From: Streptomyces seoulensis
GTDB taxonomy: Bacteria; Actinomycetota; Actinomycetes; Streptomycetales; Streptomycetaceae
DNA length: 64,000 bases
Reading direction: 5' to 3'
Assembly (NCBI RefSeq): GCF_004328625.1
Contig: NZ_CP032229.1
Coordinates: 3,534,001-3,598,000 of the forward strand
The position numbers were made by a program, and so were the translations under genes. The notes under the pieces were generated by a model, which was not told the origin of the DNA, did no database searches, and worked only from the letters and a program-made list of their open reading frames with translations. Shown one piece after another: positions 53,839 to 63,497 of the stretch. The first letter of the stretch is position 1. Each line of letters starts with the position of its first letter.

Positions 53839-55053
53839 GTGACCGAGAAGGCCGAACTCGCTTCTTTGGATGTCGCAGCCGTGCTGGACCGAGCCGCAGC
53901 GGGCGGACGCATCACGCCCGAGGAAGCGCTCGTCCTCTACCGCGACGCCCCCCTGCACGCGCTCGGCGCGGCCGCCGACGCCGTGCGCCGCCGCAAGTAC
54001 GCGGGCACCGAGCACATCGCCACGTACATCATCGAGCGCAACATCAACTACACGAACGTGTGCGTCACGGCGTGCAAGTTCTGCGCCTTCTACGCGGCCC
54101 CGAAGGACACCAAGAAGGGCTGGAGCCGCGACTTGGACGACATCCTGCGCCGCTGCGCGGAGACGGTCGAACTGGGCGGCACCCAGATCATGTTCCAGGG
54201 CGGCCACCACCCGGACTACGGCGTCGAGTACTACGAGTCGCACTTCAAGGCGATCAAGGACGCGTTCCCCCAGCTGGTCATCCACTCCCTCGGCGCGTCC
54301 GAGGTCGAGCACATGGCCAGGATCTCCAAGGTCTCGGTGGAAGAGGCGATCACCCGCATCCACCAGGCGGGCCTGGACTCCTTCGCCGGCGCCGGCGCCG
54401 AGCTGCTCCCGGCCCGCCCCCGCAAGGCGATCGCCCCGCTGAAGGAGAGCGGCGAGCGCTGGCTGGAGATCATGGAGACGGCGCACAACCTGGGCGTGGA
54501 GTCGACGTCCACGATGCTGATGGGCACGGGCGAGACGAACGCCGAGCGCATCGAGCACCTGCGCATGATCCGGGACGTGCAGGACCGTACGGGCGGCTTC
54601 CGGGCCTTCATCCCGTACACCTACCAGCCCGAGAACAACCACCTGAAGGGCCGCACGCAGGCGACGCTCTTCGAGTACCTGCGCATGATCGCGATCGCCC
54701 GCCTGTTCATGGACAACGTCCAGCACATCCAGGGCTCGTGGCTGACCACGGGCAAGGAGGTGGGCCAGCTCTCGCTGCACTACGGCGCGGACGACCTGGG
54801 CTCGATCATGCTGGAGGAGAACGTGGTCTCCTCGGCCGGCGCCAAGCACCGCAGCAACCGCCTGGAGATCATCGACCTGATCCGCAAGGCGGGCCGCACC
54901 CCGGCGCAGCGCGCGACGACGTACGAGCACCTGGTGGTCCACGACGACCCGGCGAACGACCCGGTCGACGACAGGGTCGTCTCCCACATCTCCTCGACGG
55001 CCATCGAGGGCGGCACGGCACACCCCGAACTGAAGCTGATCGCCTCCAACTAG
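53839..55053 (+). CDS. mqnC: Cyclic dehypoxanthinyl futalosine synthase MqnC (radical SAM)
   Basis: A 404-residue radical SAM enzyme cyclising dehypoxanthine futalosine. The cluster motif is CVTACKFC (Cys75, 79, 82) in NINYTNVCVTACKFCAF; ELGGTQIMFQGGHHPD and MLMGTGETNAERIEHL are family signatures. GTG 53839 follows GAAAGGGA; a -10-like TAGGCT lies at 53793-53798. The amidohydrolase-like gene begins 7 bp after its stop and menG about 700 bp further on, so this is a second menaquinone transcription unit. Confidence 0.96.
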   Translation: MTEKAELASLDVAAVLDRAAAGGRITPEEALVLYRDAPLHALGAAADAVRRRKYAGTEHIATYIIERNINYTNVCVTACKFCAFYAAPKDTKKGWSRDLDDILRRCAETVELGGTQIMFQGGHHPDYGVEYYESHFKAIKDAFPQLVIHSLGASEVEHMARISKVSVEEAITRIHQAGLDSFAGAGAELLPARPRKAIAPLKESGERWLEIMETAHNLGVESTSTMLMGTGETNAERIEHLRMIRDVQDRTGGFRAFIPYTYQPENNHLKGRTQATLFEYLRMIAIARLFMDNVQHIQGSWLTTGKEVGQLSLHYGADDLGSIMLEENVVSSAGAKHRSNRLEIIDLIRKAGRTPAQRATTYEHLVVHDDPANDPVDDRVVSHISSTAIEGGTAHPELKLIASN

Positions 55054-55060
55054 CCCCAAA

Positions 55061-55660
55061 GTGCTGACACTTCATGTAGCCGAGAACTCCCCGGAGACAG
55101 CGGTACTGGTCGACGGGGCAACGGTGGCAGCCGTGGCCCCCTACGAAAGGCTGACCGCAGCCGCCCCCCAGGCCAGGGTCCGCCGCTGGCCCGGCATCCT
55201 CCTGCCGGGCCTGCTGAACCCGTACGCCCCGGAACTCCTGGAGTCGACCTACCACCCGGACCCGCGAGAAGCGGACGCACTGGGCACGGAGCCGATCACC
55301 GGCGAGCGGGCGGCGGAGATCTTCCGCAAGACCCCGGCGGCCCTGGGCGCGAGCGCCCGCAGGGGCGTACAACGCATGCTGGCGCACGGCACGGTGGCAG
55401 TGGCCGGAGAGTTCCGCTCAAGGGCGGTGGCGGACGTAGTACGCAGAGCAGGCTTGGCAGTAGGCCAACGCCCACCCCGTCTCCCGGGCCCCCCGTCCCT
55501 CTCCCCCCGCCCTTTGATCCTCCTGCCACCACTGGCGTCTTCAGGGGCAGCACGCTTTGCGGTGTTCGATGTCGCGTCCCGCGACGAGCTGGTGAAGCGG
55601 GGCGCAAGCACCTGCGTGGCGACGGTGATCGAGGGCCGCATGGTCTACCGCGCCCGCTGA
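55061..55660 (+). CDS. Shrunken amidohydrolase-like (imidazolonepropionase-type) protein
   Basis: A 199-residue protein whose ends match the composite beta-sandwich of cyclic amidohydrolases: [19 protein letters not shown] at the start and [16 protein letters not shown] ... [13 protein letters not shown] at the end. The segment [14 protein letters not shown] corresponds to the metal-binding PGxxNxHTH region, but both histidines are absent, and most of the TIM barrel is missing. It is therefore unlikely to be a hydrolase. It begins 7 bp after mqnC; its job in or beside menaquinone synthesis is unknown. Use of A-ending codons is higher than in neighbours. Confidence 0.65.
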   Translation: MLTLHVAENSPETAVLVDGATVAAVAPYERLTAAAPQARVRRWPGILLPGLLNPYAPELLESTYHPDPREADALGTEPITGERAAEIFRKTPAALGASARRGVQRMLAHGTVAVAGEFRSRAVADVVRRAGLAVGQRPPRLPGPPSLSPRPLILLPPLASSGAARFAVFDVASRDELVKRGASTCVATVIEGRMVYRAR

Positions 55661-55757
55661 CCGAGACGGCGGTACACCCGGCGACGGCGCGGCCCCGCCC
55701 CCAAGACGCAGCGCACCCGTACCCGGCCGAACTCGACCGGCCTGCAACAATGACACC

Positions 55758-56450
55758 GTGACCCGCGCTTCCTTGAACAAGCAGCCCCACGAAGTCGCCG
55801 AGATGTTCGACGACGTGGCGGAACGGTACGACCTCACGAACGACGTGCTGTCACTCGGCCAGGACCGCCGCTGGCGCAAGGAGGTGGCGAAGGCGGTCGA
55901 CGCACGCCCCGCGCAGAAGGTCCTGGACCTGGCGGCGGGGACGGCGACGTCGTCGCTCCCGTTCGCCCGCGCAGGCGCCTACGTGGTCCCCTGCGACTTC
56001 TCCCTGGGCATGCTCCAGGTGGGCAAGAAGAAGCACCCGTGGCTCCCGATGACGGCGGGGGACGCGACGAGGCTCCCGTTCAAGGACGACACCTTCGACG
56101 CGGTGACGATCAGCTTCGGCCTGCGCAACGTCCAGGACACCGACGCCGCGCTGAGGGAGCTGTACCGGGTGACGAAGCCGGGCGGCAGGGTGGTGATCTG
56201 CGAGTTCTCGCACCCCACGTGGACCCCGTTCCGCACGGTGTACACGGAGTACCTGATGCGGGCGCTCCCCCCGGTGGCGAGGTCGGTGTCGTCGAACCCG
56301 GACGCGTACGTGTACCTGGCGGAATCCATCAGGGCGTGGCCGGACCAGCCGGCGCTGGCGGAGAAGCTGCAGAAGGCAGGCTGGCAGAACGTGGCGTGGC
56401 GCAACCTGACGGGCGGAGTGGTGGCCCTGCACAGGGGCTTCAAGAAATAA
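55758..56450 (+). CDS. menG: Demethylmenaquinone methyltransferase
   Basis: A 230-residue UbiE/MenG methyltransferase performing the last step, SAM-dependent C-methylation of demethylmenaquinone. [24 protein letters not shown] opens it; [19 protein letters not shown] is motif I and [17 protein letters not shown] the UbiE signature. GTG 55758. It follows the shrunken amidohydrolase gene by about 100 bp. C-rich tandem repeats begin 20 bp after its stop. Confidence 0.95.
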   Translation: MTRASLNKQPHEVAEMFDDVAERYDLTNDVLSLGQDRRWRKEVAKAVDARPAQKVLDLAAGTATSSLPFARAGAYVVPCDFSLGMLQVGKKKHPWLPMTAGDATRLPFKDDTFDAVTISFGLRNVQDTDAALRELYRVTKPGGRVVICEFSHPTWTPFRTVYTEYLMRALPPVARSVSSNPDAYVYLAESIRAWPDQPALAEKLQKAGWQNVAWRNLTGGVVALHRGFKK

Positions 56451-56470
56451 CGCCCCCCGGCGAGCCCCCC

Positions 56471-56515
56471 CGCAAGCCCCCCCCCCGCAAGCCCCCCCCC
56501 CGCAAGCCCCCCCCC
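56471..56515. repeat. Three 15-bp tandem units with poly-C runs
   Basis: CGCAAG followed by nine C is repeated exactly three times, with a degenerate copy on each side (about 56455-56520). It lies between the menG and PASTA-gene stops. Runs of nine to ten C are prone to slippage, so length may vary between strains; the RNA could also fold poorly and act as a spacer or terminator. Confidence 0.85.
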
Positions 56516-56527
56516 GCGAGGGACACC

Positions 56528-56863
56528 TCACCGACCGATCATCTCGAACGCGTCCCCGGGCTCCCCGAGTTCCCGCTGAAGCCCTCCCGAGGGCGGCGCC
56601 GGCAACCGGGGCTCCCGCACACCCCCACCCCCTTCACCGTCCCCGAAGTCGAACCACACATAGACGACGGAGTCGGGCGGAACCTCAGCACCGGGCGCGG
56701 GAAACTGCCGTACGACGTAGTCGACGACGACCCCGGACAGCTCGGGCCGATCCGGCGAGTTGAGAAACAGCCCCCGGGCCGAGGCAGCCGCACGGGCGTC
56801 CACGGCCATGAGCCCGACAAACCGAGGCACCCGCACCTCGGACGTTCTGGGTGGAATTCGCAC
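56528..56863 (-). CDS. Small PASTA-domain protein
   Basis: A 111-residue protein built around one PASTA-like domain: RVPRFVGLMAVDARAAASARGL, then VVVDYVVRQFPAPGAEVPPDS and VYVWFDFGDG. The C-terminal 35 residues are Gly/Pro-rich. No signal peptide or span is visible, so it may act in the cytoplasm, unlike the PASTA domains of kinases and penicillin-binding proteins that bind muropeptides. GTG 56863 is chosen; GTG 56872 and GTG 56911 are alternatives in frame. Confidence 0.68.
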   Translation of the reverse strand: MRIPPRTSEVRVPRFVGLMAVDARAAASARGLFLNSPDRPELSGVVVDYVVRQFPAPGAEVPPDSVVYVWFDFGDGEGGGGVREPRLPAPPSGGLQRELGEPGDAFEMIGR

Positions 56864-56954
56864 TGATGTCACCCCCAGCGGTACTGGCAGGGTAACTCCG
56901 GGAGCGAGCACTCGGAACGGAATCTCTCTTTCTGTGACAATTAACTACCGAGAG

Positions 56955-57461
56955 TCACAACTCAAGGGAGTAGCAGTGCCCTTGCCGCTCGGACAGCGGA
57001 GTCACGAACCGCTCGGAGAGCCGCATCCCGAGCCGCCGAGTGACAGCGATGGACCGCTCGTTCTCGGCGTCGACCATGGCGACCACCCGCCGAACCCCAG
57101 CGGAGCGAACCCGCTCCAGACAGTCCTCAGCGGCGACGGACGCGTACCCGAGCCCCCAGTGCGCCCGCCCCAGCCGCCACCCGATCTCGATCTCCCCGGC
57201 GGGCCCCCAGGCGTGCGGCCAGGGCTGGGCGCCGGTGAACCCGACGACGTCGCCGGAGGAGTCGAGGACGGACCACAGGCAGAACCCCAGCTCGGCGTCG
57301 TGCCGCCGCTGCCGGGCGGTGAGTTCCTCGTACACGGACAGCTCGGCGGGGCGCCCCCCGTGGAACCGCATGACCTCGGGATCGGCGAAGGCACGGTGCC
57401 AGGCGAAGGCGTCCTCGTCGGTGGGCACACGCAGCCGTACTACGGGGTGAGTTCGGTTCAC
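56955..57461 (-). CDS. GNAT family N-acetyltransferase (RimJ/RimL type)
   Basis: A 168-residue GNAT3-type acetyltransferase: RLRVPTDEDAFAWHRAF, IEIGWRLGRAHWGLGYASVA (acetyl-CoA loop) and NERSIAVTRRLGMRLSERFV are diagnostic. This group modifies ribosomal protein N-termini or small molecules; the substrate is not known. GTG 57461 starts the conserved part; a longer form from 57542 would add 27 residues of unconvincing sequence. It is divergent from the geranylgeranyl reductase gene. Confidence 0.85.
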   Translation of the reverse strand: MNRTHPVVRLRVPTDEDAFAWHRAFADPEVMRFHGGRPAELSVYEELTARQRRHDAELGFCLWSVLDSSGDVVGFTGAQPWPHAWGPAGEIEIGWRLGRAHWGLGYASVAAEDCLERVRSAGVRRVVAMVDAENERSIAVTRRLGMRLSERFVTPLSERQGHCYSLEL

Positions 57462-57559
57462 GGGGCAGCCCTTCAGCCGGTTGATCAATTCTGCTGAATA
57501 GACTGCCCATGTCCAGTGCCCGTCGGCACGAAGATTCACCACCTTGGGGAGAACCCGCC

Positions 57560-58843
57560 GTGACTGAGCCCCTCTCCGACAACACCGCAGACGTGATCGT
57601 CGTGGGCGCGGGGCCGGCCGGCTCCACCACCGCCTACCACCTCGCCAAGGCCGGACTCGACGTCCTGCTGCTGGAGAAGACCGAGTTCCCGAGGGAGAAG
57701 GTCTGCGGTGACGGACTGACCCCGCGCGCGGTCAAGCAACTCGTGGCCATGGGCATCGACATCTCCGAGGAGGCGGGCTGGCTGCGCAACAAGGGCCTGC
57801 GCATCATCGGCGGTGGCTCCCGGCTCCAGCTGGACTGGCCCGACCTCGCCTCGTACCCGAACTTCGGGCTGGTGCGGAAGCGGGACGACTTCGACGAGCA
57901 GCTGGCGAGGCAGGCGCAGAAGGCGGGCGCCCGCCTCTTCGAGCTCTGCAACGTCAGCGGACCGATCATCGACGACCGTACGGGCCGGATCACCGGCGTG
58001 ACGGCGAAGCTGGGCGACGACAAGCGCCCGGTGACCTTCCACGCACCGCTCGTGGTCGCGGCGGACGGCAACTCCACCCGCCTCTCCCTCGCCATGGGCC
58101 TGCACCGCCGCGAGGACCGCCCGATGGGCGTCGCGGTGCGTACGTACTTCGAGTCGCCGCGTCACGAGGACGACTACCTGGAGTCCTGGCTGGAGCTGTG
58201 GGACCGCCGGGGCGCCCAGGACCGCCTGCTGCCCGGCTACGGCTGGATCTTCGGTATGGGCGACGGCACGTCCAACGTGGGCCTCGGCGTGCTGAACACC
58301 TCGGACTCCTTCAAGGAGCTGGACTGGCGCGAGGTGCTCAAGGCGTGGTGCGCGTCGATGCCGGAGGAGTGGGGCTACACCCCGGAGCACATGACGGGCC
58401 CGATCCGGGGCGCGGCCCTGCCGATGGCCTTCAACCGCCAGCCGCACTACACCAAGGGCCTGCTGCTCGTCGGTGACGCCGGCGGCATGGTGAACCCCTT
58501 CAACGGCGAGGGCATCGCCTACGCCATGGAGTCCGGCCAGCTCGCCGCGGACGTCATCGTCCAGGCCCACGCCCGCCCGACCCCGGCCACCCGCGAGATC
58601 GCCCTCCAGCGCTACCCCCGCGTCCTCAAGGACACCTACGGCGGCTACTACACCCTCGGCCGAGCCTTCGTGAAACTCATCGGCAACCCCAAGGTCATGC
58701 AGATCGGCGCCCAGCGCGGCCTCACCCACCCCCTCCTGATGAAGTTCGTCCTGAAGCTCCTCGCCAACCTCACCGACCCCACCGGCGGCGACACCATGGA
58801 CCGCGTCATCAACGGCCTGACCAAGGTGGCCCCGAAGGCGTGA
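57560..58843 (+). CDS. Geranylgeranyl reductase family FAD oxidoreductase (probable menaquinone-chain reductase)
   Basis: A 427-residue flavoprotein with VIVVGAGPAGSTTAYHLAKAG (FAD dinucleotide fold, 12-32), the KVCGDGLTPRAVKQL block (near 50-64) characteristic of geranylgeranyl reductases, and LLVGDAGGMVNPFNGEGIAYA near 305-325. Related actinobacterial proteins (MenJ of mycobacteria) saturate the isoprenoid tail of menaquinone. The position between menG and nuoA fits that role in making partly hydrogenated MK-9 (inference). GTG 57560 follows GGGGAG. Confidence 0.87.
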   Translation: MTEPLSDNTADVIVVGAGPAGSTTAYHLAKAGLDVLLLEKTEFPREKVCGDGLTPRAVKQLVAMGIDISEEAGWLRNKGLRIIGGGSRLQLDWPDLASYPNFGLVRKRDDFDEQLARQAQKAGARLFELCNVSGPIIDDRTGRITGVTAKLGDDKRPVTFHAPLVVAADGNSTRLSLAMGLHRREDRPMGVAVRTYFESPRHEDDYLESWLELWDRRGAQDRLLPGYGWIFGMGDGTSNVGLGVLNTSDSFKELDWREVLKAWCASMPEEWGYTPEHMTGPIRGAALPMAFNRQPHYTKGLLLVGDAGGMVNPFNGEGIAYAMESGQLAADVIVQAHARPTPATREIALQRYPRVLKDTYGGYYTLGRAFVKLIGNPKVMQIGAQRGLTHPLLMKFVLKLLANLTDPTGGDTMDRVINGLTKVAPKA

Positions 58844-58864
58844 ACACGGACTGAGGCCGCACAG

Positions 58865-58903
58865 CACGAAGGCCGCTGCCCCCCGAGGGCAGCGGCCTTC
58901 GTG
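58865..58903. terminator. Strong terminator between the reductase and NlpC/P60 genes
   Basis: CACGAAGGCCGCTGCC and its exact 16-bp complement flank a 7-nt loop, between converging stops at 58843 and 58921. It can end transcripts from both sides. Confidence 0.93.
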
Positions 58904-58920
58904 TGCGGGTGCGGGGTGGG

Positions 58921-59745
58921 TCAGAGGACTCGGACCGCGCCGGTGGGCTGGTCGTAGGAGAGGGGACGCTCCACGACGCCGGTGGAGGGGTTCTGGGCGC
59001 CGACGAACATGCCGTCGCCGACGTAGACGCCCACGTGGTACGCGCTGCCCGCGCTGCCCCAGTAGAGGATGTCGCCGGGCTGGAGGCTGTCCAGGGAGAC
59101 CTGGGTGCCGGCCGTGGACTGGTCCTGGGAGACGCGCGGCAGGCTGATGCCGACCTGCTTGAAGGCCGTCTGGACCAGGCCCGAGCAGTCGTAGGCGGAG
59201 GGACCGGTGGCGCCGGAGACGTACGCCTTGCCGACCTGGGCCTTCACGAACGACACGATGGACGCGGCCGAACCGGTCGCGCTGGACGAGCCGGTGACCG
59301 TGGAGCTGCCCGCGTCGGTGCTCGCGGACGCGGAGAGCACGGTGCGCTCGGCGTTGCGGGTGGCACGGGCGGCGGCCTGCTTACGGGCCTCCTCCTGCGC
59401 CTTCTTCTTCGCCTCGGCCTTCTGCTGGGCGTCGGCGAGGTCCGCCTTGGCCTGCTTCGCGGCGCTGGCGGCGGCCGCGTCACGCTCGGCCTGCAGCTCG
59501 TAGTTCGCGGCCGCCTGCTGGGTGGCGTCCGCGGACTGCGCGACCTGGGTGGCCACGTCGGCGGTGAGGGTGGGGAGTTCGAGCGTCTGCGTCACGGGCT
59601 CGGCCTCGGCCGCGTTCGCGTAGCCGGCCGCTCCGGCGACCGCCAGGGTGCTGAGGACGCCGCCGGCGACACCGGTCCGCACGACGATGGACGACGCGCT
59701 GCGGCGGGGCTTCCGGTGGCTGCGTATGTGAGCGGTGTGGGACAT
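58921..59745 (-). CDS. Secreted NlpC/P60 peptidoglycan endopeptidase
   Basis: A 274-residue exported hydrolase. Basic residues (HRKPRRSASS) and VLSTLAVAGAAGYANAAEAE form the signal. A long Ala/Lys/Gln coiled coil (about 75-145) is followed by a Ser/Thr linker and a C-terminal NlpC/P60 domain (about 160-274), with catalytic Cys in AYDCSGLVQTAF and His in AYHVGVYVGDG. It cleaves peptide stems in peptidoglycan, as RipA-like enzymes do. ATG 59745 is preferred; ATG 59775 would add ten residues. It is divergent from nuoA across a long regulatory gap. Confidence 0.9.
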   Translation of the reverse strand: MSHTAHIRSHRKPRRSASSIVVRTGVAGGVLSTLAVAGAAGYANAAEAEPVTQTLELPTLTADVATQVAQSADATQQAAANYELQAERDAAAASAAKQAKADLADAQQKAEAKKKAQEEARKQAAARATRNAERTVLSASASTDAGSSTVTGSSSATGSAASIVSFVKAQVGKAYVSGATGPSAYDCSGLVQTAFKQVGISLPRVSQDQSTAGTQVSLDSLQPGDILYWGSAGSAYHVGVYVGDGMFVGAQNPSTGVVERPLSYDQPTGAVRVL

Positions 59746-60509
59746 GGGAACAACCGGTACCAGGGGCTCCTTCATATCTTCAACAAACGTGTGCTGCGCC
59801 ACAATTGTTCAATCGGATCTCCGAAACCCGGTCGCGTCACTCTTTATTGACGCCGTAACGGACATAGCGGACGGAGATCATTGGGCCGTTGATCACGGTC
59901 TTTGATCATTACGTCCGAATTGCCCCGCGCCTACCATCGGTTGGGGTCGATGGCCAAGCCCGGCTCCGGAACGCCCGCCACCGGTGTGGCGGAGGTCACG
60001 GAACGGTCACCGGCGGAGCCGCGTCCGCGACGATCGGCCGCCCGTCGGGACTTCGTGAACGCGCGCACGTGCCCGGACCGCGTCCACACCGTGCCCCGGA
60101 TCTCCCTCCGAGGTGTGAATGCCCTCCACTAGCAGTCGCATGCGTCCAGCACCAATTTGCATGCACCGGAACCCTCTTGATATTGAGCGACCCCGTCCGC
60201 ACTCCCTCTGGCCTGCACCGACGAGCGGGAATGTCACTTCTGGTGATCAACTGAACGCTTCGCGTGCGAAGATCACCCATCCTCCGGCTTCATGATCCTT
60301 CGTCAGGTGGTGGAGATCACAAAGCTTGTGCAATACCCCGTGTCGCAGATCACAGAGCGTCGGGCATAAGATGCGGAGCAGTTGGGCTTGTGACCTGCTT
60401 CACATGTTCTCGATCTTCGCCGGGACAGGTGGGGACGGAGGGACGTACGAGGCAGCTGTGAGCCCGTGATCCGCCACCAGTCAATGCCGACTGAAGGGAG
60501 CGAGGAGCG
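59746..60509. promoter_or_regulatory. Long regulatory gap between the NlpC/P60 gene and nuoA
   Basis: 764 bp without a convincing gene. AGATCAC occurs at 60270, 60314 and 60347. CACAA-AGC-TTGTG forms an inverted repeat at 60318-60330. The Rex site lies at 60389-60404. On the left side, TGATCA occurs twice near 59890-59910, upstream of the hydrolase gene. The sequence is AT-richer than average. No ydaO riboswitch or tRNA was recognised. At least two promoters are expected. Confidence 0.55.
60389..60404 (+). promoter_or_regulatory. Rex operator upstream of nuoA
   Basis: TGTGACCTGCTTCACA keeps both outer half-sites of the Rex consensus (TGTGA and TTCACA) and matches 12 of 16 positions. It lies about 105 bp before nuoA. 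In S. coelicolor Rex is reported to bind the nuo promoter (known), so control of complex I by the repressor encoded at the left end of the window is likely. Confidence 0.72.
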
Positions 60510-60869
60510 GTGAACGCGTACGCGCCCATCCTCGTACTGGGAGCCCTCGGGGCAGGCTTTGCGATCTTCTCCGTGGTCATGGCCGCGCTGATCGGTCCGA
60601 AGCGCTACAACCGCGCGAAGCTCGAAGCCTACGAATGCGGCATCGAGCCGACCCCCACGCCGGCCGGCGGCGGGCGCTTCCCCATCAAGTACTACCTGAC
60701 GGCGATGCTCTTCATCGTCTTCGACATCGAGATCGTCTTCCTCTACCCCTGGGCCGTCACCTTCGACGCGCTCGGGGTCTTCGGGCTCGTGGAGATGCTG
60801 CTCTTCGTGCTCACCGTCTTCGTCGCGTACGCGTACGTATGGCGGCGCGGCGGCCTGGAATGGGACTGA
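60510..60869 (+). CDS. nuoA: NADH-quinone oxidoreductase subunit A
   Basis: A 119-residue membrane subunit of complex I with three spans: [40 protein letters not shown] and [17 protein letters not shown]. The conserved [11 protein letters not shown] marks the hinge next to the quinone site. GTG 60510 follows GGAG. First gene of the nuo operon. Confidence 0.96.
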   Translation: MNAYAPILVLGALGAGFAIFSVVMAALIGPKRYNRAKLEAYECGIEPTPTPAGGGRFPIKYYLTAMLFIVFDIEIVFLYPWAVTFDALGVFGLVEMLLFVLTVFVAYAYVWRRGGLEWD

Positions 60870-60883
60870 GGGGCCTTTAAGTC

Positions 60884-61438
60884 ATGGGACTCGAAGAAAA
60901 GCTGCCGAGCGGCTTCCTGCTGACCACCGTCGAACAGGCCGCGGGCTGGGTGCGCAAGGCGTCCGTCTTCCCGGCCACGTTCGGACTCGCCTGCTGCGCC
61001 ATCGAGATGATGACCACCGGCGCCGGACGCTACGACCTCGCCCGCTTCGGCATGGAGGTCTTCCGCGGCTCACCGCGCCAGGCCGACCTGATGATCGTCG
61101 CGGGCCGGGTCAGCCAGAAGATGGCGCCGGTGCTGCGGCAGGTCTACGACCAGATGCCCAACCCGAAGTGGGTCATCTCCATGGGCGTCTGCGCGTCCTC
61201 GGGCGGCATGTTCAACAACTACGCGATCGTCCAGGGCGTCGACCACATCGTGCCGGTCGACATCTATCTCCCCGGCTGCCCGCCCCGCCCCGAGATGCTG
61301 CTGGACGCGATCCTCAAGCTCCACCAGAAGATCCAGGGCACCAAGCTCGGCGTCAACGCCGAGGAAGCCGCCCGGGAGGCAGAGGAAGCCGCGCTCCAGG
61401 CACTGCCCACGATCGAGATGAAGGGGCTGCTGCGGTGA
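60884..61438 (+). CDS. nuoB: NADH-quinone oxidoreductase subunit B
   Basis: A 184-residue subunit carrying the terminal cluster N2. The four ligands are visible: the adjacent pair Cys37-Cys38 in [10 protein letters not shown], Cys103 in GVCASSGG and Cys132 in LPGCPPRPE. Electrons pass from here to menaquinone. It starts 14 bp after nuoA and its stop overlaps the nuoC start. The C-terminal tail is Glu/Ala-rich. Confidence 0.97.
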   Translation: MGLEEKLPSGFLLTTVEQAAGWVRKASVFPATFGLACCAIEMMTTGAGRYDLARFGMEVFRGSPRQADLMIVAGRVSQKMAPVLRQVYDQMPNPKWVISMGVCASSGGMFNNYAIVQGVDHIVPVDIYLPGCPPRPEMLLDAILKLHQKIQGTKLGVNAEEAAREAEEAALQALPTIEMKGLLR

Positions 61439-62178
61439 GCGAGGACAACGGCGCCAACGGCGTGAACCCCGAGAAGGACCTCTCGGCCTCCAACCTCCCG
61501 GGCCAGCGCGGTCAGGGCGGCGAGGAGATCCGCGTCCAGCGCGGCATGTTCGGCGCGAACAACGGCGGCGACACCTCCGGCTACGGCGGCCTGGTCCGCT
61601 CGATCCGGCTCCCCGGCGCGGCGAGCCGCCCCTACGGCGGCTGGTTCGACGAGGTCGCCGACGAGCTGGAGGGCGCGCTGGAGGAGCAGGGCCTGCTCCC
61701 GGAGAACGCGATCGAGCGCACCGTCGTCGACCGCGACGAGCTGACCTTCCACATCGAGCGTGAGCACCTGCTCCGCGTCGCCCGCACCCTGCGCGACGAC
61801 CCGGCGCTCCGCTTCGAGCTGTGCACCGGCGTCAGCGGGGTGCACTACCCGAGCGACAAGGGCCGCGAGCTGCACGCCGTCTACCACCTGCGCTCGATCA
61901 CCCACAACCGGCTGATCCGGCTGGAGGTCAGCGCTCCCGACGCCGACCCGCGCATCCCGTCCCTGGTCACGGTCTACCCGACCAACGACTGGCACGAGCG
62001 CGAGACGTACGACTTCTTCGGGATCGTCTTCGACGGCCACCCGGCCCTCACCCGGATCATGATGCCGGACGACTGGCAGGGCCACCCGCAGCGCAAGGAC
62101 TACCCCCTCGGCGGCATCGCCGTCGAGTACAAGGGCGCCCAGATCCCGGCTCCGGACCAGCGGAGGTCCTACTCGTGA
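61435..62178 (+). CDS. nuoC: NADH-quinone oxidoreductase subunit C
   Basis: A 247-residue peripheral-arm subunit. The core (about 90-240) contains LFHIER-like and [16 protein letters not shown], followed by [16 protein letters not shown], the 30-kDa subunit signature. About 80 N-terminal residues are Gly/Asn-rich and characteristic of streptomycete proteins. GTG 61435 overlaps the nuoB stop and the stop overlaps nuoD. Confidence 0.95.
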   Translation: MSEDNGANGVNPEKDLSASNLPGQRGQGGEEIRVQRGMFGANNGGDTSGYGGLVRSIRLPGAASRPYGGWFDEVADELEGALEEQGLLPENAIERTVVDRDELTFHIEREHLLRVARTLRDDPALRFELCTGVSGVHYPSDKGRELHAVYHLRSITHNRLIRLEVSAPDADPRIPSLVTVYPTNDWHERETYDFFGIVFDGHPALTRIMMPDDWQGHPQRKDYPLGGIAVEYKGAQIPAPDQRRSYS

Positions 62179-63497
62179 GCACTCCCCACGCAACCGGCCG
62201 CGCCACCACCGAGGGGACCGTCTACACGGTCACCGGCGGCGATTGGGACGAGGTCGTACAGACCGCGGCCAAGGCGGACGACGAGCGCATCGTCGTCAAC
62301 ATGGGCCCGCAGCACCCGTCCACCCACGGAGTGCTCCGGCTCATCCTGGAGATCGAGGGCGAGACGGTCACCGAGGCCCGCTGCGGCATCGGCTATCTGC
62401 ACACCGGCATCGAGAAGAACCTCGAGTTCCGCACCTGGACGCAGGGCACCACCTTCGTCACGCGGATGGATTACCTGACGTCCTTCTTCAACGAGACCGC
62501 CTACTGCCTCGCCGTCGAGAAGCTGCTCGGCATCGAGGAGCAGATCACCGAGCGGACCGACATCATCCGGGTGCTCCTGATGGAGCTGAACCGGCTGTCG
62601 TCGCACCTGGTGTGCATCGCCACCGGCGGCATGGAGCTGGGCTCCACCACGATCATGATCTACGGGTTCCGCGACCGGGAGATGATCCTCGACATCTACG
62701 AGCTGATCACCGGCCTGCGCATGAACCACGCGTACATCCGCCCCGGCGGACTCGCGCAGGACCTGCCGCCCGGCGCGGTCGACCAGATCCGCGAGTTCGT
62801 CAAGAAGATGCGGAAGAACCTCCCGGAGTACGACAAGCTCGCCACCGGGAACCCCATCTTCAAGGCCCGTATGCAGGACGTCGGCCACCTCGATCTGGCC
62901 GGCTGCATGGCGCTCGGCGCCACCGGCCCGATCCTGCGCTCCACCGGCCTGCCGCACGACCTGCGCAAGGCCCAGCCGTACTGCGGTTACGAGAACTACG
63001 ACTTCGACGTGCCCACCGCCGAGACATGCGACTCCTACGGCCGTTTCCTGATCCGGCTGGAGGAGATGCGCCAGTCGCTGAGGATCATCGAGCAGTGCCT
63101 GGACCGGCTCCAGCCGGGACCGGTCATGGTCGCCGACAAGAAGATCGCCTGGCCCGCGCAGCTCGCGCTCGGCCCGGACGGGCTCGGCAACTCGCTGGAC
63201 CACATCAAGAAGATCATGGGCACCTCCATGGAGGCCCTGATCCACCACTTCAAGCTGGTGACCGAGGGCTTCCGGGTCCCGCCGGGCCAGGCGTACGCGG
63301 CCGTCGAGTCGCCCAAGGGCGAACTCGGCGTGCACGCCGTCTCCGACGGCGGCACCCGCCCCTTCCGGGTCCACTTCCGCGACCCGTCCTTCACCAATCT
63401 CCAGGCCATGGCGGCGATGTGCGAGGGCGGCCAGGTCGCCGACGTCATCGTGGCCGTGGCGTCCATCGACCCCGTGATGGGAGGCGTCGACCGGTGA
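62175..63497 (+). CDS. nuoD: NADH-quinone oxidoreductase subunit D
   Basis: A 440-residue 49-kDa subunit forming the quinone pocket with Nuo[20 protein letters not shown] carries the functional histidine loop (GPQHPSTHG), [16 protein letters not shown] follows, and the C-terminal [13 protein letters not shown] is the conserved end. GTG 62175 overlaps nuoC by 4 bp and nuoE overlaps its stop, so the nuo genes are tightly coupled. Confidence 0.96.
   Translation: MSTPHATGRATTEGTVYTVTGGDWDEVVQTAAKADDERIVVNMGPQHPSTHGVLRLILEIEGETVTEARCGIGYLHTGIEKNLEFRTWTQGTTFVTRMDYLTSFFNETAYCLAVEKLLGIEEQITERTDIIRVLLMELNRLSSHLVCIATGGMELGSTTIMIYGFRDREMILDIYELITGLRMNHAYIRPGGLAQDLPPGAVDQIREFVKKMRKNLPEYDKLATGNPIFKARMQDVGHLDLAGCMALGATGPILRSTGLPHDLRKAQPYCGYENYDFDVPTAETCDSYGRFLIRLEEMRQSLRIIEQCLDRLQPGPVMVADKKIAWPAQLALGPDGLGNSLDHIKKIMGTSMEALIHHFKLVTEGFRVPPGQAYAAVESPKGELGVHAVSDGGTRPFRVHFRDPSFTNLQAMAAMCEGGQVADVIVAVASIDPVMGGVDR

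Noticed and set aside
56471..56515. CRISPR-like array in the C-rich repeats
   Set aside because: There are no spacers between units; it is a simple tandem repeat.
59746..60380. A ydaO-type (c-di-AMP) riboswitch upstream of the NlpC/P60 gene
   Set aside because: Such switches precede some Streptomyces cell-wall hydrolase genes, but I could not find the conserved core elements on the minus strand.
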